A stretch of 64,000 bases of DNA from Candidatus Eiseniibacteriota bacterium (GTDB lineage: Bacteria > Joyebacterota > Joyebacteria > Joyebacterales > Joyebacteraceae): positions 1 through 64,000 of the forward strand of contig JAUXGN010000005.1 in NCBI GenBank assembly GCA_030622115.1. Direction: 5' to 3'. Both the position numbers and the translations under genes were made by a program. Under the pieces are notes generated by a model that searched no databases, was not told the origin of the DNA, and worked only from the letters and a program-made list of their open reading frames with translations. Below are positions 25,443 through 33,631 of this stretch, in pieces; position 1 is the stretch's first letter, and the number at the start of each line of letters is the position of its first letter.

Positions 25443-26117
25443 CTACTTACCCTTCTCTTCAGACTCCTTGCCGGACTCTGAGGCAACGGCTTCGTCCTCA
25501 CCCTCAGCAGGAACCTCGCCCTCAACAGGCTCCGCTCCTTCCACTTCATCTTCCACAAAGAGGGTCGGGAGAAGGATGTCTACGACAGGGCGTTCCGGGA
25601 TATCCAGGAGTTCGACGTTTGCGACCGTGATATCCGAGACGCGTATGACACGCCCGATGTCAAGTTCACTTACGTCCACCTCGATGTTGGCCGGGATATC
25701 CTTGGGCAGACACTTGATCTCGAGCGTTCGCATGGCGTGATCCAGGATTCCTCGCCCCTCGCTCACGGCAAGACACTCGCCCACGAGAAGGACAGGGATC
25801 GTCATATTGATGGGCTTGTTCTCGGAGATTCGCTGGAAATCGACATGCAGAACCTGACGCGTGATCGGATTTCTCGTTATGTCTCGGAGCACAACGCGAG
25901 TCATCTCGGCGCCATCTCGCGTCATTTCGATGATGACGTTGCGTCCCGCCGGCGTTGAGAGGGCGACCTTCAGCGCGTGCTCGCCGATCTCCAGATTCAC
26001 GTTCTCAAGCTGCTCACCATAGAGGATGGCCGGAATCAGTCCCTGCCTGCGAACGCGCTTGGCGCCCTGTCTACCGAGCGCCGTCCTTACTGCTGTTTGT
26101 AGCGTGACTACTGCCAT
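25443..26117 (-). CDS. rplY: 50S ribosomal protein L25 / general stress protein Ctc
   Basis: Encodes 224 residues of the long, two-domain form. The N-terminal L25 domain (RTALGRQGAKRVRRQGLIPAILYG) binds 5S rRNA. The C-terminal TL5/CTC beta domain (IEIKCLPKDIPANIEVDVSELDIGRVIRVSDI) follows, ending in an acidic, Lys-tipped tail. It lies between prs and pth, the usual place. Confidence 0.95.
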   Translation of the reverse strand: MAVVTLQTAVRTALGRQGAKRVRRQGLIPAILYGEQLENVNLEIGEHALKVALSTPAGRNVIIEMTRDGAEMTRVVLRDITRNPITRQVLHVDFQRISENKPINMTIPVLLVGECLAVSEGRGILDHAMRTLEIKCLPKDIPANIEVDVSELDIGRVIRVSDITVANVELLDIPERPVVDILLPTLFVEDEVEGAEPVEGEVPAEGEDEAVASESGKESEEKGK

Positions 26118-26198
26118 TATGTGATCTCCGTGTCTTCAATGGGTCGTCGACTCGAACCGCGCGGCGCACATGTCGCGATGACCACCCGGCAACGTGAA

Positions 26199-27131
26199 TC
26201 AGACAAAAAGCGAACTGACGGACTTCTCCTCGTGAATCCTCTCGATCGCCTCACCAAGGAGTTCCGCCACTGACAAAACCGTGATCTTCGAACCTGTATC
26301 ACTTCTAACCCTGAGTGTGTTGGTCACAACAACCTCAGCGATAACAGACTTCGCCAGTCTTTCTTCCGCGTCCCCGGCAAGCACGGCGTGAGTCGCCCCA
26401 GCGGTGATGCCCAGCGCGCCCAACTCCATGATGGCCTGCGCAGCCTCTATGAGCGTGCTGGCGGTACACACGATGTCGTCGATCATGATCACATGCTTAC
26501 CATCCACGTCGCCCACCACATTCATTACCTTCGTTGCGTCCGGTCTCGGTCTTCGCTTGTCAACGAATCCCAGGGAAGCTCCCAGCCTCTTGGCAAAGGC
26601 GCGTCCCATCTTGATGCTGCCGGTATCAGGGACCATCACCACGAGGTTGTCCTTGATGGTCTGGTCAAAGTACCTGAGCAGCACAGGGGCCGCGTAGATG
26701 TGATCGAGCGGTATGTCGAAGAAACCCTGAATCTGAGGAGCATGAAGGTCCATCGTCAGGACTCTGTCTGCTCCCGCCTTGGTAACCAGATTCGCAATGA
26801 GCTTCGCGGTGATCGCGACACGCGGTCGATCCTTCCTGTCCTGACGAGCATACCCGAAGTATGGAATGACCGCCGTGATCCTGCGCGCTGAGGCCCGCTT
26901 GAGCGCGTCCAGCATTATGAGCAGCTCAAGCATGTTGTCGGCCGGCGGCCCCGTCGGCTGGAGCACGAATGCGTCCACGCCTCTGACGTTCTCCGTGATA
27001 CTGACGCGAATCTCGCCGTCCTTGAACGTGTCCACGACAGCGTCGCCAAGACCGATACCGAGATACTCACAGATTTCGACTGCGAGTTCCTTGTTCGCAT
27101 TCCCGCTGAACAGCCTCAGTTCGTCACGCAT
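26199..27131 (-). CDS. prs: Ribose-phosphate pyrophosphokinase
   Basis: Encodes 310 residues from ATG 27131 (GGAG upstream; a GTG directly before it is possible). It makes PRPP from ribose 5-phosphate and ATP. Landmarks are LRLFSGNANKELA, the ATP loop IPYFGYARQDRKDRPR, MDLHAPQIQGFFDIPLDHIYA, and the PRPP loop VMIDDIVCTASTL. PRPP feeds nucleotide synthesis, and it would also be the donor for the UbiA-type phosphoribosyltransferase at 28667. Confidence 0.96.
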   Translation of the reverse strand: MRDELRLFSGNANKELAVEICEYLGIGLGDAVVDTFKDGEIRVSITENVRGVDAFVLQPTGPPADNMLELLIMLDALKRASARRITAVIPYFGYARQDRKDRPRVAITAKLIANLVTKAGADRVLTMDLHAPQIQGFFDIPLDHIYAAPVLLRYFDQTIKDNLVVMVPDTGSIKMGRAFAKRLGASLGFVDKRRPRPDATKVMNVVGDVDGKHVIMIDDIVCTASTLIEAAQAIMELGALGITAGATHAVLAGDAEERLAKSVIAEVVVTNTLRVRSDTGSKITVLSVAELLGEAIERIHEEKSVSSLFV

Positions 27132-27177
27132 CACTCTCTCCAGTTTTCACTCCATCCGTCGATTCCGGCGCCCCCTC

Positions 27178-27251
27178 TGGCTGGGGCGGGAGGATTCGAA
27201 CCTCCGATGCGGGAACCAAAGTCCCGTGTCTTGCCACTTGACGACGCCCCA
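27178..27251 (-). tRNA. tRNA-Gln (anticodon TTG)
   Basis: The minus strand folds as a cloverleaf: acceptor TGGGGCG with CGCCCCA plus discriminator G, anticodon loop CTTTGGT with TTG, and T arm GGAGGTTCGAATCCTCC. The CCA end is encoded. It lies between spoVG and prs, a frequent position for this tRNA in the cluster. Confidence 0.95.
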
Positions 27252-27318
27252 GCGCCATCGCTGATGCGATTGCCCGATTCCGGCGGCGCTCGTTGCACCT
27301 CCGTCTGGACGTGTGGAT

Positions 27319-27651
27319 CTACTTGTCGTATTCCTCTGCAATCACCAGGACCTGGTCGCCGACAGACTCCACCTCCACGCGCGTCGGCTCCATCCCCACT
27401 TCGAGCTGCCGTCTGTACTCACCCATCACGGCATCCTCGATCATCTCTCGCGTGCTGTTGTTGATGGGGTGCGCTATGTCTCTGAACTCGCCATCCTTCC
27501 GTCGACGACTCGGCATGGCCACGAAGAGCCCCGTGTTACCATCGATAACCTTGAGTCCCCTGACCACGAAGGCATCGTCGAAGGTGATGCTGACAAACGC
27601 TTTGAGACGTTCCTCGCCCCGCAACGTCAATCGTACCTCGGTAATCTCCAT
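27319..27651 (-). CDS. spoVG: SpoVG-family RNA/DNA-binding regulator
   Basis: Encodes 110 residues from ATG 27651. [38 protein letters not shown] and [21 protein letters not shown] are the SpoVG signature. The family is broad; members bind RNA and DNA and act in sporulation or division control in Firmicutes, while the role elsewhere is open. The position between ispE and prs is widely conserved. Confidence 0.93.
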   Translation of the reverse strand: MEITEVRLTLRGEERLKAFVSITFDDAFVVRGLKVIDGNTGLFVAMPSRRRKDGEFRDIAHPINNSTREMIEDAVMGEYRRQLEVGMEPTRVEVESVGDQVLVIAEEYDK

Positions 27652-27738
27652 ACGTCTCACCGCCCTTTGCCTGAAAAAAGGGACAGGATCATCTCCGGGA
27701 CACACCTCATTGCGCCGTCGCGCTACGGCGCGACGCTC

Positions 27739-28614
27739 CTATGCGCCCTCGACCCGACACCCGGAGTCGATCGGCTCCACGATATGCATCTCCCACCCAC
27801 GCCCCTCAAGGCGTGTCGAGAGATCTGTCGCTTCCTTCCGAGAACGTATCAAGCCAATCACCGTCGGTCCGCTTCCGGACATGACAGCGGCCTGGACGCC
27901 CGCGTCGAGAAGCGTCTCCTTCGCCACTCCAACCTCGGGGTAGCATGAAACAACTCCGGGCTCAAGGTCGTTGCGGAACGCCGTAACCAGCGATCCCAAC
28001 TCCCCTTCCCGGATAGCTGAACAATTGAGTTTAGTGTAGCTTCCGTATCTTGTCAACCCGATTCTGGCCGCCCTGTACGCCTCTTCGGCGCGGACACCGA
28101 ACGCCGGTGTCACGAGGAGAAGCCAGAAGCCGCTGAGCGGGGTCGTCGGTTCGAGGATCTCTCCTCTGCCGGAGCCTCTCGCAGTACCACCGTGGAGCAG
28201 AAACGGGACATCCGAGCCGATCTCGAGCGCGAGGGCGGCCAGCTTCGCATCTGGTACTTCGAGGCCGAATAGCGCTCGTCCTCCCACGAGTACGGCAGCG
28301 GCATCAGCGCTGCCGCCCCCCAACCCCGCTGCAACCGGAATTCTCTTGATAAGATGAATCGCGATCGCCGGCATCGAGAACTCGCGGCTGAGAAGGGCCG
28401 CAGCCTGCCAGGCCAGATTCGACGGCCCGCCCGGCACCTGAATCCCCTCGCATGATAGAGTGATTCCGTTGTCGGATGGCTCGATGAGAAGGGTGTCGGA
28501 GAGTGAGACCGTCTGGAAGAGCGTCTCGATGTCATGATAGCCATCGGGCCTGATGTCTCCCACCGAAAGCCACAGATTGACCTTCGCATGGGCCTCAACC
28601 TGAATGTGTTTCAT
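27739..28614 (-). CDS. ispE: 4-diphosphocytidyl-2-C-methyl-D-erythritol kinase
   Basis: Encodes 291 residues from ATG 28614 (GAGGG upstream). GHMP-kinase fold with AHAKVNLWLSVGDIRPDGYHDIETLFQ and the ATP loop PVAAGLGGGSADAAAVL, and the C-terminal MSGSGPTVIGL. It catalyses the ATP step of the MEP isoprenoid pathway. Isoprenoids made here could supply the prenyltransferase at 28667 and the GGGP synthase at 32859. Confidence 0.95.
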   Translation of the reverse strand: MKHIQVEAHAKVNLWLSVGDIRPDGYHDIETLFQTVSLSDTLLIEPSDNGITLSCEGIQVPGGPSNLAWQAAALLSREFSMPAIAIHLIKRIPVAAGLGGGSADAAAVLVGGRALFGLEVPDAKLAALALEIGSDVPFLLHGGTARGSGRGEILEPTTPLSGFWLLLVTPAFGVRAEEAYRAARIGLTRYGSYTKLNCSAIREGELGSLVTAFRNDLEPGVVSCYPEVGVAKETLLDAGVQAAVMSGSGPTVIGLIRSRKEATDLSTRLEGRGWEMHIVEPIDSGCRVEGA

Positions 28615-28666
28615 GAACGCCCTCGTCGCAATCGTGAATCGTGCCGGATCCCCACTGGAAGAGCAG

Positions 28667-29560
28667 CTACAATGAGTAGACCACATAGATCACGACGCCG
28701 ACCCACAGCAGAACGGCAACTGCGAGGTGGATATCCGATGTCAGCGCCTTTGACGGCTTCGCTCCGCCGCCGTCTGCAAGGACCATGAAGAGATACCGGA
28801 AGAGACCGTAGACCACGAACGGGATCGTATAGACGAGACCAGCACTGCCTATCTTCTCCACGGTCCCGGGCCAGATCGTGTAGATGGAGTACGACACGAT
28901 CGTCGACGCCGTTACGATTCCGATGAGTCCGTCTACGAACACGATCGGGTAGTGGTCAAGAGTCGCGCGGTGTCCTCCCCTGCCCTCGCCGAGCGAGATG
29001 GCCTCCGCCCGTCTCTTCCCAAGCCCCAGAAAGAGAGCGAGAAAGAAAGTGCAGATAAGGAGCCAAGGAGAGAGCTCCGTACCGGGGGCCGCAACTCGCA
29101 GCACCTCAACGCTGGCGGCAGCTCTAAGCACGAATCCGATCGCGATCGACATCACGTCGAGGATGACCACTCGCCGGAGGACGACGCTGTACAGCATATT
29201 GAGGAGGAGATAGCCCAGCGACACGTGTCCGAAACTCGCGTGGATGCTGTAGGCCCAAGCCAGTCCCCCGGCCGCGGCAACCGTACCCGCCGCCGCGGCG
29301 AGTCCCATCGAGAGTTCGCCTGAAGCAAGCGGTCGCATCCTCTTCTCGGGATGTCTGCGGTCCTTTGCGAGATCAACGATGTCATTGATGATGTACACGG
29401 CCCCGGACAGCAGGCAGAACACCATGAACCCCGAGGTGGCAAGTCCGATCAGTTCGCCGTCCGCAAGGCCTCCCGCGAAGATCAGCCCGGCAAAGAGCAC
29501 CAGGTTCTTTATCCACTGATGTGGCCTCAGCGTTTTGAGGAGACCGCGAAGCTGTCTCAT
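28667..29560 (-). CDS. UbiA-family prenyltransferase, decaprenyl-phosphate phosphoribosyltransferase-like
   Basis: Encodes 297 residues from ATG 29560 (GGAGGTGAA upstream). Eight or nine membrane helices; LRPHQWIKNLVLFAGLIFAG and the Mg2+/diphosphate motif NDIVDLAKDRRHPEKRMRPLASG fit the group that moves a phosphoribosyl unit from PRPP to decaprenyl phosphate. In actinobacteria this starts arabinan synthesis; in other bacteria its product use is unclear. A role as the archaeal-type DGGGP synthase is possible but less likely from these motifs. Confidence 0.8.
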   Translation of the reverse strand: MRQLRGLLKTLRPHQWIKNLVLFAGLIFAGGLADGELIGLATSGFMVFCLLSGAVYIINDIVDLAKDRRHPEKRMRPLASGELSMGLAAAAGTVAAAGGLAWAYSIHASFGHVSLGYLLLNMLYSVVLRRVVILDVMSIAIGFVLRAAASVEVLRVAAPGTELSPWLLICTFFLALFLGLGKRRAEAISLGEGRGGHRATLDHYPIVFVDGLIGIVTASTIVSYSIYTIWPGTVEKIGSAGLVYTIPFVVYGLFRYLFMVLADGGGAKPSKALTSDIHLAVAVLLWVGVVIYVVYSL

Positions 29561-29582
29561 TTCACCTCCACAACTCACTGCC

Positions 29583-30197
29583 CTAGGACAGGATATCCTT
29601 GAGCTTCGTTACGATAAGGTCCACAGCGACGACGTTCCTACCGCCTTCGGGAATCACCACATCCGCGTATCGCTTGCTCGGTTCCACGAACTGCAAGTGC
29701 ATCGGCCGGACCGTCTTCAGATACTGCTCGATGACCTGCTCCACGGTCCGTCCCCGCTTTACGATGTCACGCCTGAGCCTGCGGATGAACCTTTCGTCGG
29801 CATCCGTATCGACGTAGAGCTTTATGTCCAGAAGATCCCGGAACTCCGGCTCGGCCAAAACGAGAATGCCCTCCAGAAGAACGATCCTCGCCGGCCGAAC
29901 CCTGACCGATTCGTTCCTCCGTGTGTGGGTCTCATAGTCGTAGATCGGCTTCTCTATCGTCTGTCCGGCTTTCAGCTTCTTCAGATGCTCCAGCAGAAGC
30001 CCACTCTCGAAGGCGTCCGGGTGATCGTAGTTGATGCCCTCCCGCTCGCGCGGTGTCAGATGGCTCCGATCCAGATAGTATGAGTCGTGGTGGATAGTGA
30101 CGACGCTGGCACTCGGAAAGTGCTTCAGAACCTCCCTCGCCACCGTCGTCTTTCCAGAGCCCGTACCTCCAGCGATTCCGATGATTACCGGATCCAC
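29583..30197 (-). CDS. udk: Uridine kinase
   Basis: Encodes 204 residues from GTG 30197, which has GGAGGGA upstream. The P-loop [19 protein letters not shown] and the substrate segments [28 protein letters not shown] and [29 protein letters not shown] match uridine/cytidine kinases of pyrimidine salvage. It ends 22 bases before the prenyltransferase gene. Confidence 0.93.
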   Translation of the reverse strand: MDPVIIGIAGGTGSGKTTVAREVLKHFPSASVVTIHHDSYYLDRSHLTPREREGINYDHPDAFESGLLLEHLKKLKAGQTIEKPIYDYETHTRRNESVRVRPARIVLLEGILVLAEPEFRDLLDIKLYVDTDADERFIRRLRRDIVKRGRTVEQVIEQYLKTVRPMHLQFVEPSKRYADVVIPEGGRNVVAVDLIVTKLKDILS

Positions 30198-30231
30198 GGC
30201 TACTCCCTCCAATGTTGCAGGCGCAAGAACC

Positions 30232-30825
30232 CTACGCCCTGAAGAGGTCGTCCTCAACGATCTCGCAGATCGCGTGACCGATTGCGATGTGAATCTCCTG
30301 GATGCGTTGCGTGTCGTGAGACGGCGCTCTCAGTGAATGATCACAAAACTCCTCCATCGCGCCGCCGCTCTCGCCAAGAAGTCCGACGGTCACAAGTCCC
30401 GCCGCCTTGGCCGCCTTCAGTGCCGCCACCACATTCGGCGATGAACCACTCGTAGATATGCCTACCAGAACGTCGCCGGTCTTCCCTAGAGCCTCCACCT
30501 GTCGTGCAAACACAGCTTCATAACCGTAATCGTTCGCCACAGCCGTCAGCGTGGAGGCGTTCACCGTGAGAGCGACCGCCGGAAGAGCGCGCCGCTCAAG
30601 CCTGAGCCGACCAGCGAGTTCGGCTGCCAGGTGCTGCGCATCCGCAGCACTTCCTCCGTTCCCGCAGAAGAGGATCTTCCCTCCCCCCTTCAGGGCTTCC
30701 ACCAAAGCCGCCGCAACTGTCGCTCCGATTGTGGGAAGCGCCTCGGCCGCCCTGGCCAAGGCATCAGAGGAATCGCCCAACGCCGTCCGCATGCGCAGAG
30801 CCGACGCGCCTGTGTCTTCTCTCAT
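30232..30825 (-). CDS. gmhA: SIS-domain phosphoheptose isomerase
   Basis: Encodes 197 residues. [36 protein letters not shown] and the C-terminal [17 protein letters not shown] are typical of GmhA/DiaA SIS proteins. The likely reaction is sedoheptulose 7-phosphate to D-glycero-D-manno-heptose 7-phosphate for LPS or S-layer glycans. DiaA, a DnaA regulator, is a close relative, but the neighbouring nucleotide-sugar genes favour GmhA. The start overlaps the end of rfbD by four bases. Confidence 0.88.
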   Translation of the reverse strand: MREDTGASALRMRTALGDSSDALARAAEALPTIGATVAAALVEALKGGGKILFCGNGGSAADAQHLAAELAGRLRLERRALPAVALTVNASTLTAVANDYGYEAVFARQVEALGKTGDVLVGISTSGSSPNVVAALKAAKAAGLVTVGLLGESGGAMEEFCDHSLRAPSHDTQRIQEIHIAIGHAICEIVEDDLFRA

Positions 30826-31673
30826 CCCCCCTGCCTTTCCATAAGATAGTCCGCCAGCGCCTCCCGCCAGGACCGCGGCTCCCAGCCAAGTGACTCGGTC
30901 AGCCGAGCAAGCGACAGCACGGATCGCCTCGGACGCTTTGCCGGACGCGTAAACTCCTCGGTCCGCACGGGCTCAACGCGGACATCTGAGAGGCCTGAAA
31001 GATCCAGGATAGCCCTTGCGAAGCTGAACCAGGTGCAGCTTCCTGAGTTCGTGGCGTTGACCAGGCCGCGAACTCCTGTGGACTGAAGGTCCGCGATGAT
31101 CGTGGCAAGATCCGCCGCACTCGTCGGCATTCCCTCCTGATCATCGACGACTCTCAGCCCGTCCCGTTCTCCCGCAAGACGAAGCATCGTTTCAACGAAA
31201 TTTGGGCTGCCGTGACCGTAAAGCCACGCTGTGCGCAGTATGAGATACTCAGCCCCGGATTCCGCAACCGCCGTCTCGCCCGCGAGCTTCGACTCGCCGT
31301 AGACATTGAGGGGATTGGGTGTGTCGCTCTCCGCATAGGGTGAGCTGCTCTCTCCATCGAACACATAGTCCGTACTCATATGTACGATGAGCGCGCCAAT
31401 GTCGTGTGCGGCCAGTGCGACATTCCCTGCGCCGTTCGCATTGACCTGGAAGGCCAGGTCGCGGTTTGATTCAGCGCCATCGACATCGGTGTACGCCGCG
31501 CAGTTGACGATGATATGCGGCGATGCCCTTCGCACGGCCGCCAGTGTCGCAGCGGCATCGACAATGTCGAATGCCGGGATGTCAACTCCAATGACTGCAC
31601 ATCGGCTACTCAGAGCCCGCACGACCGCGCGTCCCAGCATGCCGTCCGCGCCCGTCACCAGGACATCACTCAT
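30822..31673 (-). CDS. rfbD: dTDP-4-dehydrorhamnose reductase
   Basis: Encodes 283 residues. Rossmann motif [22 protein letters not shown] and the catalytic YGESKLAGE (YxxxK) identify this short-chain reductase, the last step of dTDP-L-rhamnose synthesis. The ATG at 31673 overlaps the TGA of the preceding thymidylyltransferase gene, so the two are coupled. rfbB and rfbC are not nearby. Confidence 0.9.
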   Translation of the reverse strand: MSDVLVTGADGMLGRAVVRALSSRCAVIGVDIPAFDIVDAAATLAAVRRASPHIIVNCAAYTDVDGAESNRDLAFQVNANGAGNVALAAHDIGALIVHMSTDYVFDGESSSPYAESDTPNPLNVYGESKLAGETAVAESGAEYLILRTAWLYGHGSPNFVETMLRLAGERDGLRVVDDQEGMPTSAADLATIIADLQSTGVRGLVNATNSGSCTWFSFARAILDLSGLSDVRVEPVRTEEFTRPAKRPRRSVLSLARLTESLGWEPRSWREALADYLMERQGG

Positions 31674-32746
31674 CACGGCACCTCGATGCGGCTCGCATCA
31701 CCTACCATGAACCGGTATGCCCGTGGCATCGTCCCGCTCTTCACGATCTCCACATCCTTGCCGATGAGACTCCGTTCCATGCGCTGGCCAAGATTGACGA
31801 TCCTCGAATTCTCGAGCACGATACTGTGTTCCACCTCGGAGTTGTGAATGACAACATCGTGGTATATCGATGTGAACGGTCCGACGTATGATCTCTCTAT
31901 CCGCGATCCGCGCCCGATGATCAGAGGTCCTCTGAGGACACTGCCCTCAACCACGGCCCCGTCCTCGATCACAACGCTGCCGTCAATCCGGGACGCTGCA
32001 TCGACCATCCCACGATTCTCTCCCTCGAGCGTCTCAAGGATCATGCGATTGGCCTCAAGGATGTCCTCGAGCTTCCCCGTGTCTTTCCACCAACCCGTCA
32101 CCTTGTGCGCTCTCACCGTTCGCTCGTGGTCGACCATGTACTGAATGGCATCGGTTATCTCGAGTTCGTTTCTTTGCGACGGTGTGATGTTCCTTACGGC
32201 CTCGAAGACTGTCTCGTCGAACATGTAGACGCCAACGAGCGCCAGATCGGATTTCGGGTTCTCCGGCTTCTCCTCCAGTCGAACGACGCGGCCGCCGTCG
32301 AGTTCGGCCACTCCGAATTCCGACGGATTCGGAACACTCGCGAGCAGGATCTGAGCATTCGGTTTCGTCTTGTGGAACTCGTTCACAAACTCCGTAATGC
32401 CACCCATGATCAGGTTGTCACCGAGATACATCACGAAGGACTCTCTGCCCATGAAGTCCTCGGCAATGGCAACAGCATGGGCCAGACCCCTGGGAGCATC
32501 CTGAAGCAGATAGGTGACTCTCAAACCAAACGCTGAGCCGTCTCCCACGGCCGCTTCGATCTCAGCCGCCGTATCGCCGACCACGATCCCCACATCCACA
32601 ATGCCCGCTGAGCGAATGGCCTCCAGACCGTAGAAGAGAATGGGTTTGTTGGCGATTGGCACGAGCTGTTTCGCGCTCGTGTGTGTTATCGGCCTGAGAC
32701 GTGTGCCTCTGCCTCCGGAGAGTACAAGAGCTTTGATCTCGATCAC
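31673..32746 (-). CDS. rmlA: Glucose-1-phosphate thymidylyltransferase, long form
   Basis: Encodes 357 residues. ALVLSGGRGTRLRPITHTSAKQLVPIANKPI is the nucleotidyltransferase signature, and VMYLGDNLI and EFGVAELDGGRVVRLEEKP follow. A left-handed beta-helix C-terminal extension (about 250-350) marks the long type known from StrD-like proteins. It makes dTDP-glucose for deoxysugars. The start is GTG 32746 with AAAGG just before it. It pairs with rfbD. Confidence 0.9.
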   Translation of the reverse strand: MIEIKALVLSGGRGTRLRPITHTSAKQLVPIANKPILFYGLEAIRSAGIVDVGIVVGDTAAEIEAAVGDGSAFGLRVTYLLQDAPRGLAHAVAIAEDFMGRESFVMYLGDNLIMGGITEFVNEFHKTKPNAQILLASVPNPSEFGVAELDGGRVVRLEEKPENPKSDLALVGVYMFDETVFEAVRNITPSQRNELEITDAIQYMVDHERTVRAHKVTGWWKDTGKLEDILEANRMILETLEGENRGMVDAASRIDGSVVIEDGAVVEGSVLRGPLIIGRGSRIERSYVGPFTSIYHDVVIHNSEVEHSIVLENSRIVNLGQRMERSLIGKDVEIVKSGTMPRAYRFMVGDASRIEVP

Positions 32747-32858
32747 CGACCTTTCGATTTGCGGATGTCTCGCGACGCACCGAGAGCCCGCGTGCGATCC
32801 CGCCGGAAAGCATGACCAAGTTGAGCGCTTCAGCGCCTTTCAGTCCGCCGGACTCGCA

Positions 32859-33605
32859 TCAGCCGTGGATGGCCGCCGCGAGTTCGGACACCAGTTCCAG
32901 ATCTCTGGAGCGCTCTACAACATCCCCCGTCACAACGAGACGGGCGCCCGCTTCAACAAGTTTGGCGGCTGCTTCCGGCGTCCTGATACCCCCCCCTACC
33001 ATCACGGGGATATCCACGTAGCCTGCGACTGCCTGCACCATCTCTGTCGGCACGTGGGACTCCGCTCCGCTACCTGCATCCATGAAGGCGATCTGCATCC
33101 CAAGATACTGTGCCGCGAGCGCATGGGCCATGGCGATATCCGGCTTGTTTCTGGGAAGAGCCCGCGTACCGCTCATGAACTCGACCGAAGTAGTAGCACC
33201 CCCTTCGACCAACATGTACGCCGTGGGGATCGCCTCCAACCCCATCTTTCTCATTATCGGAGCCGCCTTCACGTGTTCGCCGATCAGAAGCTGCGGGTTT
33301 CGTCCACTTACAAGCGACAGGAACAGAACCGCGTCGGCCTCAGGAACCACGAAGCCCAGATCCCCGGGAAAGATGACGACCGGCAGAGCAGAGGCTTCCT
33401 TCACTCTCCTGACGGTTTCTCCGATCTCACCCCCCATGGAGAGGCTTCCACCGATGAGAATGATGTCGGCGCCCCCTTGAGCCGCAAGCGCGGCCAGGTC
33501 CCCATTCTTGTCCGGAGTGAAACTGTCGGGATCCAGAAGAACCAGATAGAGAGCCTTCTGTGCTTCGAGCTTCTCGTGGATCTGTCTCAGAATCGCATGG
33601 TCCAT
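32859..33605 (-). CDS. Geranylgeranylglyceryl phosphate synthase (group II)
   Basis: Encodes 248 residues, a TIM-barrel prenyltransferase. YLVLLDPDSFTPDKNGD, GGSLSMGGEIGETVRRVK, VIFPGD, FLSLVSGRNPQLLIGEHVKAA and VGGGIRTPEAA match the GGGPS family, nearer to the group II enzymes of Bacteroidetes and some archaea than to Firmicutes PcrB. It would join geranylgeranyl diphosphate to sn-glycerol-1-phosphate, the first step of archaeal ether lipids. No glycerol-1-phosphate dehydrogenase is in the window. It stands just downstream of alaS. Confidence 0.88.
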   Translation of the reverse strand: MDHAILRQIHEKLEAQKALYLVLLDPDSFTPDKNGDLAALAAQGGADIILIGGSLSMGGEIGETVRRVKEASALPVVIFPGDLGFVVPEADAVLFLSLVSGRNPQLLIGEHVKAAPIMRKMGLEAIPTAYMLVEGGATTSVEFMSGTRALPRNKPDIAMAHALAAQYLGMQIAFMDAGSGAESHVPTEMVQAVAGYVDIPVMVGGGIRTPEAAAKLVEAGARLVVTGDVVERSRDLELVSELAAAIHG

Positions 33606-33631
33606 TTCGTTGGCTCTCCAGAGTCTCAGGG

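Noticed and set aside
28667-29560. DGGGP synthase partner for the GGGP synthase
   Set aside because: The motifs LRPHQWIKNLVLFAG and HPEKRMRPLASG fit the decaprenyl-phosphate phosphoribosyltransferase group better than archaeal DGGGPS; kept only as an alternative.
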